Positions 24,279-32,638 of a stretch of 42,924 nucleotides of DNA are shown here, in pieces. Location of the stretch: positions 1 through 42,924 of the forward strand of contig NZ_JAKJSQ010000034.1 of NCBI RefSeq assembly GCF_050337105.1, given 5' to 3'. Below the pieces are notes generated by a model. It searched no databases. It was not told where the DNA came from and saw nothing but the letters and a program-made list of their open reading frames with translations. The DNA comes from Aliivibrio_A kagoshimensis (GTDB lineage Bacteria; Pseudomonadota; Gammaproteobacteria; Enterobacterales; Vibrionaceae). The translations under genes and the position numbers were made by a program. How positions within the stretch are numbered: the stretch's first letter is position 1; every line of letters starts with the position of its first letter.

Positions 24279-25610
24279 CTAGATATCTTCTAAACGAACC
24301 TGACGATAAACCTCAGGTGTTGAAGTAGGTTGTTGTTCGCCAATAACAACGGCTGCTTTCAATTCATCAGCGGCTTGTTGCCATTGCGCTTCGTCACGGG
24401 CATGAATCACCGCAATCGGTCTGCTGCTATCAGATGTTTCGCCTAAACGAATCACATCAGAAAAGCCGACTGCATAATCAATGCTGTCGCTGGCTACTCG
24501 GCGTCCGCCGCCCATACCAACCACAGCCATACCAATTTTACGCGTGTCCATTGCTGAAACAAAACCACTACCATCAGCATAGACAGGTTTAATAATTTGT
24601 GCCGTCTCTAAATGGGTATCATACTGCTCAATGATGTCGTTAGGGCCACCTAAACCAGCAACCATTTTTCCGAAACATTCCGCAGCACGTCCATTATCTA
24701 AAACCGCTTGTAGTTTTTCTCTTGCCACTACGGTATCGCTGGCAAGGTTGCTGATCACTAACATCTCAGCACACAAAGACATGGTTACTTCATACAATCT
24801 TGGATTACGGTATTCACCCGTTAGGAATCGTATCGCTTCACGAACTTCGAGAGCATTACCTGCCGTTGATGCAAGCACTTGGTTCATGTCCGTTAACATC
24901 GCTGTGGTTTTGGTTCCTGCTGCATTAGCAACGGCAACAATTGACTCAGCCAACTCTTCAGATTTCTCATAGGTTGGCATAAATGCCCCAGACCCTACTT
25001 TGACATCCATCACTAGAGAGTCTAAACCTGCAGCGAGTTTTTTCGATAGAATAGAAGCGGTGATCAGTGAAATATCATCCACAGTAGCGGTAACGTCACG
25101 TGTCGCATAAACACGCTTGTCCGCTGGCGCTAAGTTACCAGTCTGGCCAATGATCGCCACACCCGCTTCTTTGGTCACTTTTCCGAATAGCTCATTGCTT
25201 GGCATAATGTTATAACCCGCAATGGACTCTAACTTATCCAGTGTTCCGCCTGTATGTCCTAAACCTCGACCTGAGATCATTGGTACATATCCGCCACAAG
25301 CGGCAACCATAGGTCCAAGCATTAATGAAGTGACATCGCCCACCCCACCGGTTGAGTGTTTGTCAACAATAGGGCCATCAAAGTTCATGTGCGACCAATC
25401 TAAAACCATGCCAGAATCGCGCATTGCACAGGTAAGTGCAGTACGTTCAGTCATGTTCATATCATTAAAGTAGGTCGCCATAGCAAACGCGGCAATTTGA
25501 CCTTCAGAAACGGTCTCTTTCGCTACGCCTTGAATAAAAAAGTTAATCTCTTCGGCACTGAGTACTTCGCCATCACGTTTTTTTCGAATAATTTCTTGTG
25601 GTAAAAACAT
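24279..25610 (-). CDS. deoA: Thymidine phosphorylase
   Basis: A 443-residue dimeric enzyme that splits thymidine or deoxyuridine with phosphate into base and deoxyribose 1-phosphate. The phosphate-binding loop is KHSTGGVGD. The conserved MISGRGLGHTGGTLDKLESI follows, and the K/S pair for substrate lies in LDSLVMDVKVGSGAFM. I use the ATG at 25610 (FLPQEIIRKKRDG), with GGAG 9 nt upstream; a GTG 15 nt further up is less like the family. It lies 105 bp after deoC and 10 bp before deoB. Confidence 0.95.
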   Translation of the reverse strand: MFLPQEIIRKKRDGEVLSAEEINFFIQGVAKETVSEGQIAAFAMATYFNDMNMTERTALTCAMRDSGMVLDWSHMNFDGPIVDKHSTGGVGDVTSLMLGPMVAACGGYVPMISGRGLGHTGGTLDKLESIAGYNIMPSNELFGKVTKEAGVAIIGQTGNLAPADKRVYATRDVTATVDDISLITASILSKKLAAGLDSLVMDVKVGSGAFMPTYEKSEELAESIVAVANAAGTKTTAMLTDMNQVLASTAGNALEVREAIRFLTGEYRNPRLYEVTMSLCAEMLVISNLASDTVVAREKLQAVLDNGRAAECFGKMVAGLGGPNDIIEQYDTHLETAQIIKPVYADGSGFVSAMDTRKIGMAVVGMGGGRRVASDSIDYAVGFSDVIRLGETSDSSRPIAVIHARDEAQWQQAADELKAAVVIGEQQPTSTPEVYRQVRLEDI

Positions 25611-25715
25611 AGGGTACTTCTCCACATTGGAAGATAACGTTACGTTATCAAATCAGCATAGGTGGCCTAAAAGACCACCCTATTATGTTCAGTTACTGCT
25701 CAACCGGTTCGGTGA

Positions 25716-26489
25716 TTAGTAGCCGCCCTCTGCTGCTTTTTCGCCTTCACCCAATGTGTTTAGAAGATTGGCAAGTAAGCTTGATGCACCAAAACGGTAG
25801 TGCATGTTATCTGCCCAATCAGCACCTAGAATACGATCAGCCATAGCAAGGTACGCTTGTGCGTCTTCCGCAGTACGTACGCCACCCGCTGGTTTAAAGC
25901 CAACGGTTTTTGCTACACCCATGTCTTTAATCACGTTTAGCATGATTTCAGCATACTCTGGTGTTGCATTAACAGGCACTTTACCTGTTGAGGTTTTAAT
26001 GAAATCAGCGCCCGCTTCAATTGATAGCTCAGAAGCACGTTTAATTAACGCCTCTTCTTTTAGCTCGCCGGTTTCAATGATCACTTTAAGAAGCGTGTCA
26101 CCACACGCTTGTTTACACTGCTTAACCAGTTCAAAACCTACTGTTTCATTGCCAGCAATCAAAGCACGGTATGGGAAAACCACATCCACTTCATCAGCAC
26201 CGTAAGCAATCGCCGCTTTTGTTTCTGCAACGGCGATATCAATGTCATCGTTACCGTGTGGGAAGTTAGTAACTGTTGCGATGCGCACATCTGGCGTGCC
26301 TTGTTCGCGAAGCGTTTTTTTAGCAATCGGAATAAAACGTGGGTAAATACAGATTGCCGCAGTATTACCTACCGCTGATTTTGCGTTATGACAAAGATCG
26401 ATCACTTTTTGATCGGTATCGTCATCATTAAGAGTAGTTAAATCCATTAACTTAAGTGCACGTAGTGCTGCTGCTTTTAAATCGCTCAT
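25716..26489 (-). CDS. deoC: Deoxyribose-phosphate aldolase
   Basis: A 257-residue class I aldolase that splits deoxyribose 5-phosphate to glyceraldehyde 3-phosphate and acetaldehyde, the exit from nucleoside salvage to central metabolism. The Schiff-base lysine lies in FIKTSTGKV, the catalytic aspartate in GADEVDVV, and the phosphate/proton-relay lysine in KTVGFKPAGGVRT. It is the first gene of the deoCABD run. Its upstream region carries a possible -10 (TATAAA) embedded in an inverted repeat and a 21-bp palindrome further up, so repression by a deoxynucleoside-responsive regulator is likely. Confidence 0.95.
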   Translation of the reverse strand: MSDLKAAALRALKLMDLTTLNDDDTDQKVIDLCHNAKSAVGNTAAICIYPRFIPIAKKTLREQGTPDVRIATVTNFPHGNDDIDIAVAETKAAIAYGADEVDVVFPYRALIAGNETVGFELVKQCKQACGDTLLKVIIETGELKEEALIKRASELSIEAGADFIKTSTGKVPVNATPEYAEIMLNVIKDMGVAKTVGFKPAGGVRTAEDAQAYLAMADRILGADWADNMHYRFGASSLLANLLNTLGEGEKAAEGGY

Positions 26490-26570
26490 TTATTTCTCCG
26501 TTTAATCTTATTCACTAAGATCTTTCAAATGTTTTCTAAGATGGAAACTCCAACTTAGCTAATTTAAATT

Positions 26571-26592
26571 ACTGTTTTATACAGCAAACAGT
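26571..26592. promoter_or_regulatory. Inverted repeat over the probable deoC promoter
   Basis: ACTGTTT-N8-AAACAGT, with perfect 7-bp arms, spans a possible minus-strand -10 (TATAAA, 26576-26581), about 90 bp before the deoC start. A further ACTGTTT lies at 26688-26694 and a CTGTTTG at 26640-26646. This could be the operator of a deo repressor; it does not match the E. coli DeoR site. Confidence 0.4.
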
Positions 26593-26670
26593 GAGATGAG
26601 CGGACTTGGTTCCTTGAAGACTTGAACAAAAAGAAGATCCTGTTTGTCCAATCAAATTCCTTTTGACCGC

Positions 26671-26691
26671 CAGTATTAATCATTAATACTG
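26671..26691. promoter_or_regulatory. Perfect 21-bp palindrome upstream of deoC
   Basis: CAGTATTAAT and its exact complement ATTAATACTG flank a single central C. It lies 182 bp upstream of the deoC start and 64 bp after the xapX stop. There is no T-run, so it is more likely a protein-binding site than a terminator. The regulator is unknown. Confidence 0.5.
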
Positions 26692-26754
26692 TTTGACACT
26701 CTCGGCATCATTGTTTTTCATTTTTTGCTTTTTAAACTAATCCCGTTTAAATCC

Positions 26755-26925
26755 TTAAGCAAAAAGGCGTTCTGCAATCCAGTGGTAACCCACACTACCT
26801 AAATAAACCCCAACAATCCCCATAATTCCAGATAATACTGGTGGCGCTGGGATTGGCAGTTTAATGGCAGAGAACAGGACTCCAACAAATAGGCCTGCTG
26901 CTAAAGATAAAAGAACTTCGTTCAT
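26755..26925 (-). CDS. XapX-domain (DUF1427) small membrane protein
   Basis: A 56-residue protein with two hydrophobic helices. It reads MNEVLLSLAAGLFVGVLFS, then IKLPIPAPPVLSGIMGIVGVYLGS, which is the XapX motif (PxPxPPxxxGxxGxxG). XapX proteins are small membrane proteins of unknown function, often near nucleoside genes. This one lies between nupC and deoC, so a link to nucleoside uptake is suggested by context only. The open frame starts ten codons earlier, but the ATG at 26925 gives the conserved start. A LacI-type palindrome lies 116 bp upstream. Confidence 0.75.
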   Translation of the reverse strand: MNEVLLSLAAGLFVGVLFSAIKLPIPAPPVLSGIMGIVGVYLGSVGYHWIAERLFA

Positions 26926-27040
26926 TGGTAACTCTCTATGTGTATTGCTAGTCAAGAAACAGCTCTATGACTTTTGAATTCATTATAATATGTGTGAATT
27001 ATATCCACAAACTGTAACTTTTTGTGGCAATAAGTGTGAC

Positions 27041-27053
27041 GCAAACGGTTTGC
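27041..27053. promoter_or_regulatory. LacI-family-like palindrome upstream of xapX
   Basis: GCAAAC-G-GTTTGC is a perfect 13-bp palindrome of the kind bound by LacI-family regulators such as PurR and CytR. The extra central base departs from the 16-bp PurR consensus. Its location between nupC and xapX-deoC suggests control of the nucleoside cluster. Confidence 0.4.
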
Positions 27054-27057
27054 ATCT

Positions 27058-27090
27058 CAAAAAAAAACGCCTTAGCAACCGCTAAGGCGT
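27058..27090 (-). terminator. Terminator of nupC
   Basis: On the minus strand, ACGCCTTAGC and GCTAAGGCGT form a 10-bp stem with a 4-nt loop, followed by nine T (complement of 27058-27066). It lies 24 bp after the nupC stop, so nupC is separated from xapX-deo. Confidence 0.92.
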
Positions 27091-27114
27091 CGATATCATT
27101 TTCTCAGAGAGAAC

Positions 27115-28368
27115 TTACATAGCACCTAGTGAGAAGAACAGACCAGCGATGGTTGCACTCATTAGGTTAGATAATGTACCTGCAGCAACAGCTTTCATAC
27201 CGAAACGAGCGATATCGTGACGACGTGTAGGAGCCATTGAACCAATACCACCCAGTAGGATTGCTACTGAAGATAGGTTTGCAAACCCACATAAAGCAAA
27301 CGAGATAATTACTTTCGTTTTCTCAGCAAGAACAACAGGAGCTGCATCGCCAAGGTAAGGAACGTAGTTCAAGTAAGCAACAAATTCATTAACAATCAGT
27401 TTCTGACCGATGAAAGAACCTGCAATGTTTGCGTCAGCCCAAGGAACACCGATTAGGAATGCAAGAGGTTGGAATAGGTAACCTAGAATCAATTCTAGTG
27501 TTAGGTTTTCCATACCGAACCAGCCGCCGATACCACCAAGTAGACCGTTAGCTAAAGCAATCAAACCTACGAATGCAAGAAGCATTGCGCCAATATTTAG
27601 AGCAAGTTGCAGACCAGAAGCCGCGCCGCCAGCTGCTGCATCAATGACGTTTGCAGGTTTGTCGTCTTCAGCTTCATCAGATGCGTTCATTTGGTTAATT
27701 GGCTCTTCCGTTTCTGGCTTGATGATCTTAGCGAACAGAAGTCCACCAGGAGCTGCCATGAAAGATGCCGCGATTAAGTACTCTAGTGGAACACCCATTG
27801 CTGCATAACCAGCAAGAACACCACCAGCAACAGAAGCAAGGCCACCACACATTACTGCAAACAGCTCAGACTGTGTCATTTTTGGTACAAACGGACGCAC
27901 AACAAGCGGCGCTTCAGTTTGACCAACAAAAATATTAGCTGTAGCAGACATAGATTCTGCGTGAGAGGTACCCAGTACTTTTTGTAAACCACCACCAAGA
28001 ACTTTGATAACAACTTGCATCACGCCTAAGTAGTAAAAAACACTAATTAGAGCAGAGAAGAAGATAACAGTAGGTAGTACTTTAAATGCGAAGATAAAAC
28101 CAATACCTTCCACAGAGAAGTTCACTAAGCTACCGAATAAGAATCCGATACCTTGGTTACCATAATCGATGACATTTTGAACAGCGCTACTTGCACCACC
28201 TAAAATATCTTTGCCCCAAGGTACATATAGTACGAATGCACCTAGTAAAAATTGAATGGCAAATGCGCCACCGACAGTACGTAAATTTATTGCTTTGCGG
28301 TTATCAGATAGAAGAACTGCTAATCCAAGCAGAACAACCATCCCAACCAGACTCATAACCAGACTCAT
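27115..28368 (-). CDS. nupC: Concentrative nucleoside transporter (NupC family)
   Basis: A 417-residue inner-membrane carrier of the CNT family that imports nucleosides with sodium or protons. It has about ten hydrophobic segments plus the family signatures FVGQTEAPLVVRPF, GGLASVAGGVLAGY, VNEFVAYLNYVPY and CGFANLSSVAILLGGIGSMAPTRR. Vibrio and related CNT proteins use sodium. It supplies substrates to the adjacent deo enzymes. It has its own terminator, a TATAAT -10 (28434-28439) and a consensus CRP site. This suggests control by cAMP-CRP and possibly CytR. Confidence 0.92.
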   Translation of the reverse strand: MSLVMSLVGMVVLLGLAVLLSDNRKAINLRTVGGAFAIQFLLGAFVLYVPWGKDILGGASSAVQNVIDYGNQGIGFLFGSLVNFSVEGIGFIFAFKVLPTVIFFSALISVFYYLGVMQVVIKVLGGGLQKVLGTSHAESMSATANIFVGQTEAPLVVRPFVPKMTQSELFAVMCGGLASVAGGVLAGYAAMGVPLEYLIAASFMAAPGGLLFAKIIKPETEEPINQMNASDEAEDDKPANVIDAAAGGAASGLQLALNIGAMLLAFVGLIALANGLLGGIGGWFGMENLTLELILGYLFQPLAFLIGVPWADANIAGSFIGQKLIVNEFVAYLNYVPYLGDAAPVVLAEKTKVIISFALCGFANLSSVAILLGGIGSMAPTRRHDIARFGMKAVAAGTLSNLMSATIAGLFFSLGAM

Positions 28369-28433
28369 GGTATATGACTTCCCTATAGTTAATATTGGCG
28401 TGTAACAAAAATGTTTCTCAATTATCAGCGGCT

Positions 28434-28439
28434 ATTATA
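28434..28439 (-). promoter_or_regulatory. Putative -10 box of the nupC promoter
   Basis: TATAAT on the minus strand, 66 bp before the nupC start codon. The -35 region is poor (TTACTT-like), as expected for an activator-dependent promoter. If transcription starts about 7 bp downstream, the CRP site is centred near -93. Confidence 0.5.
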
Positions 28440-28512
28440 CTCATGCGGTCAATAAGAAAGTAATGGTCATAACCCACTTTTTCACTTTTATTGCAGTACA
28501 TTTAACTCATAG

Positions 28513-28528
28513 TGTGAAGGTAATCACA
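28513..28528. promoter_or_regulatory. CRP (cAMP receptor protein) site upstream of nupC
   Basis: TGTGAAGGTAATCACA matches the CRP core TGTGA-N6-TCACA exactly. It lies 145 bp upstream of nupC and 51 bp after the yjjV stop. A weak, doubtful second half (ATGGT-N6-CCACT, 28463-28478) is 50 bp closer to the gene. Confidence 0.75.
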
Positions 28529-28578
28529 AGTGAAGTGAGAGTGATTATTCTTTCACACTGAGGAAGGTTGCTAAGATC

Positions 28579-29367
28579 TCAAATTTTGAACAGAGAGTTG
28601 CTATTTTGAACGATTAGTGAGGCAATCGTTTGCGCATCTTCACTGCGAAGTAGACAGAGCTCATCAAATATTTCTCTTACATATTGAGGATGATTAGGGG
28701 CGCCTTGGCGTCCATAGGTAGGCATATCGGGCGAATCCGTTTCAAGTAGAAGTGCGCTAAGAGGTAACTTGCTGATTGTTTTACGAGTTTTATTTGCCCT
28801 TGGGTAAGTAATCGTTCCGCCAACCCCAATATAGAAACCCAGCTCGACATACTGCATCGCCTGTTGATAGCTGCCGGAAAAGCCATGAATCACCCCTTTA
28901 GCAGCCGGCTTCTTATGCTTGAGTATCTCTATGACCTCAGAGTGAGCATTCCTAGAGTGAATAATGAGGGGAAGATTATGCAATACGGCCAGCGAACAGT
29001 GCGCCTTAAAAAGGGTCCGTTGCTTTTCCCATTGCGCGGGGGTTTTTGCCGCCACCTTATCTAAACCACACTCGCCAATCGCAACACAGCGGAAGTGTCG
29101 GTGAGCTAGCTTATCACTCAATACACTCACAACATCGTCGCGGTGTTGATCCATAAAAAAGGGATGACAGCCTAAAGCGTAATATATTTCAGGGTATTGC
29201 TTCGCCAGCGCTTCAATCCGTAGCCAATTACTTTCACCCACTGCGGGTAAAATAATGGTATCGACTCCAGCCGCCTTGGCCACACTGAGTTGATGGCTAA
29301 TATTGTCTTTAAAGACATCAAAATCAAGATGACAATGGGTATCAATAAAACGCAGAGAATTCGACAT
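28579..29367 (-). CDS. yjjV: TatD-family metal-dependent hydrolase YjjV
   Basis: A 262-residue TatD-type hydrolase, a TIM-barrel putative deoxyribonuclease. Metal ligands: H11 and H13 in THCHLDFD, E in IGECGLDK, H in IIHSRNAH, H in VIHGFSGSYQQ, and D in LLLETDSPDMP. The stretch YIGVGGTITYPRANKTRKTISKLPLSALLLETDSPDMP is close to E. coli YjjV rather than TatD or YcfH. In E. coli yjjV also lies near the deo operon. The gene starts inside the phoU stop (TAATG, 1-nt overlap), so it is probably cotranslated with the phosphate operon. That link is unusual. Confidence 0.85.
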   Translation of the reverse strand: MSNSLRFIDTHCHLDFDVFKDNISHQLSVAKAAGVDTIILPAVGESNWLRIEALAKQYPEIYYALGCHPFFMDQHRDDVVSVLSDKLAHRHFRCVAIGECGLDKVAAKTPAQWEKQRTLFKAHCSLAVLHNLPLIIHSRNAHSEVIEILKHKKPAAKGVIHGFSGSYQQAMQYVELGFYIGVGGTITYPRANKTRKTISKLPLSALLLETDSPDMPTYGRQGAPNHPQYVREIFDELCLLRSEDAQTIASLIVQNSNSLFKI

Positions 29368-30062
29368 TAGATAAGATCATCAATATTCTGATCGCCGATA
29401 TGTCGTACATCTTTTCCTTTTACAAAGTAGATGATGTATTCACAAATATTTTGGCAGCGATCACCAACCCGCTCGATGGCGCGCGCTGACCACATCACTT
29501 TTAACACATGGGGAATCGAATTAGGGTCCTCCATCATGTAGTTCATTAACTGACGGATCACTGCATCATACTCAGCGTCCAATTTATCATCGAGCTTATA
29601 CGCGGTCGTCGCCGCGACAACATCCATTCGAGCATAAGCGTCTAAAACCTGGTGCAACATTCTGACCGATTGATGGCCTAATGCTTCTAGTGACAGGATC
29701 AAAGACTTGTGTTGCGCAGAGAACCCTTCTAAGGCAACTTTTGCTATCTGACATGCTACATCACCAATACGTTCTAGATCCGTGATGGTTTTGATGATGG
29801 CCATCACTAATCGAAGGTCACTGGCGGTAGGTTGACGCTTAGCAATGATTCGAGTGCAGGTTTCATCAATTGCCACTTCCATGCTGTTAACTTGGTGGTC
29901 TCCTTTTATCACTCGCTTAGCCAAGTCTACATCTTGATTATGAAGCGCTTCCAAAGAGTGGGTCAGCTGCTGTTCTACTAACCCTCCCATGGCTAACACA
30001 TGAGATCGTATACTCTCGAGTTCAATATTAAACTGCCCAGAAATGTGTCGACCCAACTGCAT
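29367..30062 (-). CDS. phoU: Phosphate signalling protein PhoU
   Basis: A 231-residue helical protein with two PhoU repeats. The first metal-cluster motif (E...D-x-x-x-D type) lies in KRVIKGDHQVNSMEVAIDETC and the second in KLDDKLDAEYDAVIRQL. DLERIGDVACQI and AIERVGDRCQNICEYIIYFVKG mark the ends of the two bundles. PhoU, with the Pst transporter, holds PhoR inactive when phosphate is plentiful, and limits Pst flux. It follows pstB by 26 bp and overlaps yjjV by 1 nt. Confidence 0.95.
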   Translation of the reverse strand: MQLGRHISGQFNIELESIRSHVLAMGGLVEQQLTHSLEALHNQDVDLAKRVIKGDHQVNSMEVAIDETCTRIIAKRQPTASDLRLVMAIIKTITDLERIGDVACQIAKVALEGFSAQHKSLILSLEALGHQSVRMLHQVLDAYARMDVVAATTAYKLDDKLDAEYDAVIRQLMNYMMEDPNSIPHVLKVMWSARAIERVGDRCQNICEYIIYFVKGKDVRHIGDQNIDDLI

Positions 30063-30088
30063 ACGTTCCTCTCTTCTACTTATTGAAT

Positions 30089-30907
30089 CTAGCCATAACG
30101 GCCCGTTATGTAATCTTCTGTTTGTCGTTTTTCTGGTGCGGTAAAAATGGTATTGGTGTCACTGTATTCTACCAACTGTCCAAGGTTAATAAATGCCGTT
30201 TGATCACTGACCCTTGCCGCTTGTTGCATGTTATGCGTCACAATGACCACTGTGTATTTGGACTTAAGATCATAAATCAGCTCTTCAATGGTTAGGGTGG
30301 AGGTCGGATCCAGTGCTGATGTGGGTTCATCAAGCAGTAATATCTCTGGCTCAATCGCAATAGCACGGGCAATCACCAATCTCTGTTGTTGCCCTCCAGA
30401 TAACCCAAAGGCATTATCATGTAGCCTATCTTTAACCTCATCCCACAGTGCCGCACTGCGCAACGCTTTTTCAACCGCTTCATCCAGCACTCTTGGCTCT
30501 TTTAGCCCTTGCAAACGTAAACCGTAGACAATATTTTCATAGATGGACTTTGGAAACGGATTTGGTCTTTGAAACACCATCCCCACTCGACGACGAAGTG
30601 CAGCAACATCTTCTCTCTCATTATAGATGTTGTTGCCATTAAGATAGATGGCTCCCGTGGTTTGGGTTCCATCCACTAACTCATTCATTCTATTAATACT
30701 GCGAAGTAACGTCGACTTCCCGCAACCGGATGGCCCGATAAATGCCGTTACTTGGTTTTTCGCAATGTCCATGCTGATTGAGTTCAACGCAGGGGTACCG
30801 TAGTAACTCAGACTTAAATCATCAATTTTAATCGCCGTCTGCCCATCCGTTAGATTTGAGACATCTAAGGCTGGCGCCGCGTCCAATTCAAGTGACATTG
30901 AATACAT
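30089..30907 (-). CDS. pstB: Phosphate ABC transporter ATPase PstB
   Basis: A 272-residue ATPase of the high-affinity phosphate transporter. Walker A is GPSGCGKST (58-66), the Q-loop region is MVFQRPNPFPKSIYENIVYGLR (PstB-specific), the signature is LSGGQQQRL, and Walker B is ILLLDEPTSALDP. The H-loop is IVTHNMQQAARVSD. It works with PstS, PstC and PstA and transmits phosphate status to PhoR through PhoU. It starts 23 bp after pstA. Confidence 0.95.
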   Translation of the reverse strand: MYSMSLELDAAPALDVSNLTDGQTAIKIDDLSLSYYGTPALNSISMDIAKNQVTAFIGPSGCGKSTLLRSINRMNELVDGTQTTGAIYLNGNNIYNEREDVAALRRRVGMVFQRPNPFPKSIYENIVYGLRLQGLKEPRVLDEAVEKALRSAALWDEVKDRLHDNAFGLSGGQQQRLVIARAIAIEPEILLLDEPTSALDPTSTLTIEELIYDLKSKYTVVIVTHNMQQAARVSDQTAFINLGQLVEYSDTNTIFTAPEKRQTEDYITGRYG

Positions 30908-30930
30908 AACATCTCCACATCTGTCTTACT

Positions 30931-32601
30931 TTATTGCTCAAGTGACCGGTACTTTTCACGTAAGTAGTTACGAATACCAATTGCCGTTAAGTTTAAACCT
31001 ATTATGACACTGACTAATAAAAATGAGGTGGCATAAACCAAAGGTCTTGCAGCTTCAATATTTGGGCTCTGAAAACCAACATCATATATATGAAACCCTA
31101 AATGCATGAACTTACGATCTAAGTGTACATAAGGGAAGTTACCATCAACAGGCAACGCGGGTGCCAATTTCACCACACCCACTAACATGAGAGGTGCAAC
31201 TTCGCCAGCAGCTCTTGCTACCGCTAGGATTAAGCCGGTCATAATCGCAGGGCTGGCCATTGGTAATACGATTTTCATAATGGTTTCAGCTTGAGTCGCT
31301 CCCAGGGCCAGTGAGCCATGCCGGACTGAATTCGGAATCCGAGATAGCCCCTCTTCAGTAGAAACAATCACCACTGGCAGCGTCAAAATCGCCAACGTGA
31401 TTGATGACCATAAAATGCCGGGAGTGCCAAACGTGGCTGAAGGTAGCGCCGATGAGAAGAGCAGTTCATCAACACTGCCACCCACCATATAAACAAAAAA
31501 GCCTAAACCAAAAACTCCATACACAATCGAAGGTACACCTGCTAAGTTGATAACCGCGATTCTTATCATACGAGTAAGTGCATTTTTCTTTGCGTACTCA
31601 TGCAGATATATCGCAGCAATCACGCCTAACGGTGTCACAATAATCGACATTAACAGTACCATAAAAACAGTACCGAAGATGGCTGGAAATACTCCACCTT
31701 CTGAGTTAGCTTCTCTAGGGTTGTCGCTGACAAACTTCTTCACTTGTTTAAACCAGTGCTCAACCTTTTGCGTCCAGCTCATCTGGTTGGGTGCCCAGGC
31801 ATCAATAATAGTCGCCACAGGAATGGTCACAATATCGCCCCCCATCTCTTTGACCTGAAGGCTCTGTAAGCTGTTTTGCTCTCGTAATACATGGAGACGC
31901 TGTTCTAAATGCTGATATTGGTTTTGCAGCTCTTCGGTGTTAAGTATCAAACGCGCTTCCACCGCTTCTGATAACTCGCCATTCATTGTCAGCTTTCGAC
32001 GCTCTAATCGAAGTTGCTCCAGTTGCCAATTGATCGAGCTTATTTGATTGGACTGAATATCTTGCAACTCACTTCGGATCACATCCGCAGCAACCATTCC
32101 ACTAGCAAGTTGAGTCGCTATCTTTTCAGGAGTGGTCGTTGTGCTCTCACCATTGTGGTAAGCGACTGGAACACCATAAAAGTTACCGTTTCTAGAGCGT
32201 TCAATAACCAATACGTCACTCGGTAGTTGAGTGGAAATAATGGACGACTCCAATAGATTAATGAAGTCCAGCCCCTCTCTTTCTCGGTTACCTACCTTAA
32301 TGAGCAGTCTATCGATCGAATCAGAGCCGTCTTCGCCTTGAGCGGATTGTGGAAGCTCGACACCCGCCGCAAGCAGCTGTGAAATAGGAATGGCTTCACG
32401 ATTATACACTTCGCCGATGATACGTTGCTCGCTATGAGAGGTTGTTGTCACTTGCCACTCATAAACTGGGGCTGGCCAAAAAAAGCTTAACCCTTTCCAG
32501 CCAATAAACAACAGTACCCCTAATACAGAAACCAAACTCACGCTCACCGCGCCTGCAGTTAACCAAATCCAAGGGGAGCCTGACTTATACCATTTAAACA
32601 T
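30931..32601 (-). CDS. pstA: Phosphate ABC transporter permease PstA, long form
   Basis: A 556-residue permease, nearly twice the length of E. coli PstA (296). One N-terminal helix (about 14-37) is followed by a roughly 250-residue extracytoplasmic region rich in coiled-coil-like Q/L/E heptads (about 190-250, SSINWQLEQLRLERRKLT onward). The permease domain then starts near 305 (GGVFPAIFGTVFMVLL), with the EAA loop SLALGATQAETIMKIVLPMASPAIMTG. The long form is known in Vibrio and Pseudomonas relatives. The role of the inserted domain is not known to me. It pairs with an equally extended PstC upstream. Confidence 0.92.
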   Translation of the reverse strand: MFKWYKSGSPWIWLTAGAVSVSLVSVLGVLLFIGWKGLSFFWPAPVYEWQVTTTSHSEQRIIGEVYNREAIPISQLLAAGVELPQSAQGEDGSDSIDRLLIKVGNREREGLDFINLLESSIISTQLPSDVLVIERSRNGNFYGVPVAYHNGESTTTTPEKIATQLASGMVAADVIRSELQDIQSNQISSINWQLEQLRLERRKLTMNGELSEAVEARLILNTEELQNQYQHLEQRLHVLREQNSLQSLQVKEMGGDIVTIPVATIIDAWAPNQMSWTQKVEHWFKQVKKFVSDNPREANSEGGVFPAIFGTVFMVLLMSIIVTPLGVIAAIYLHEYAKKNALTRMIRIAVINLAGVPSIVYGVFGLGFFVYMVGGSVDELLFSSALPSATFGTPGILWSSITLAILTLPVVIVSTEEGLSRIPNSVRHGSLALGATQAETIMKIVLPMASPAIMTGLILAVARAAGEVAPLMLVGVVKLAPALPVDGNFPYVHLDRKFMHLGFHIYDVGFQSPNIEAARPLVYATSFLLVSVIIGLNLTAIGIRNYLREKYRSLEQ

Positions 32602-32638
32602 ACAGAGTGACGGTTCCTATTATCAACATCTCTTCACC

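Noticed and set aside
26731..26751. TTTAAAC-N7-GTTTAAA as the xapX terminator
   Set aside because: The stem is AT-rich and is not followed by a T-run on the minus strand.
26993..27009. CRP site upstream of xapX
   Set aside because: TGTGA is followed by CCACA at the wrong spacing (7 instead of 6).
28463..28478. Second CRP site upstream of nupC
   Set aside because: ATGGT-N6-CCACT keeps too few consensus bases to call; it is only mentioned with the strong site.
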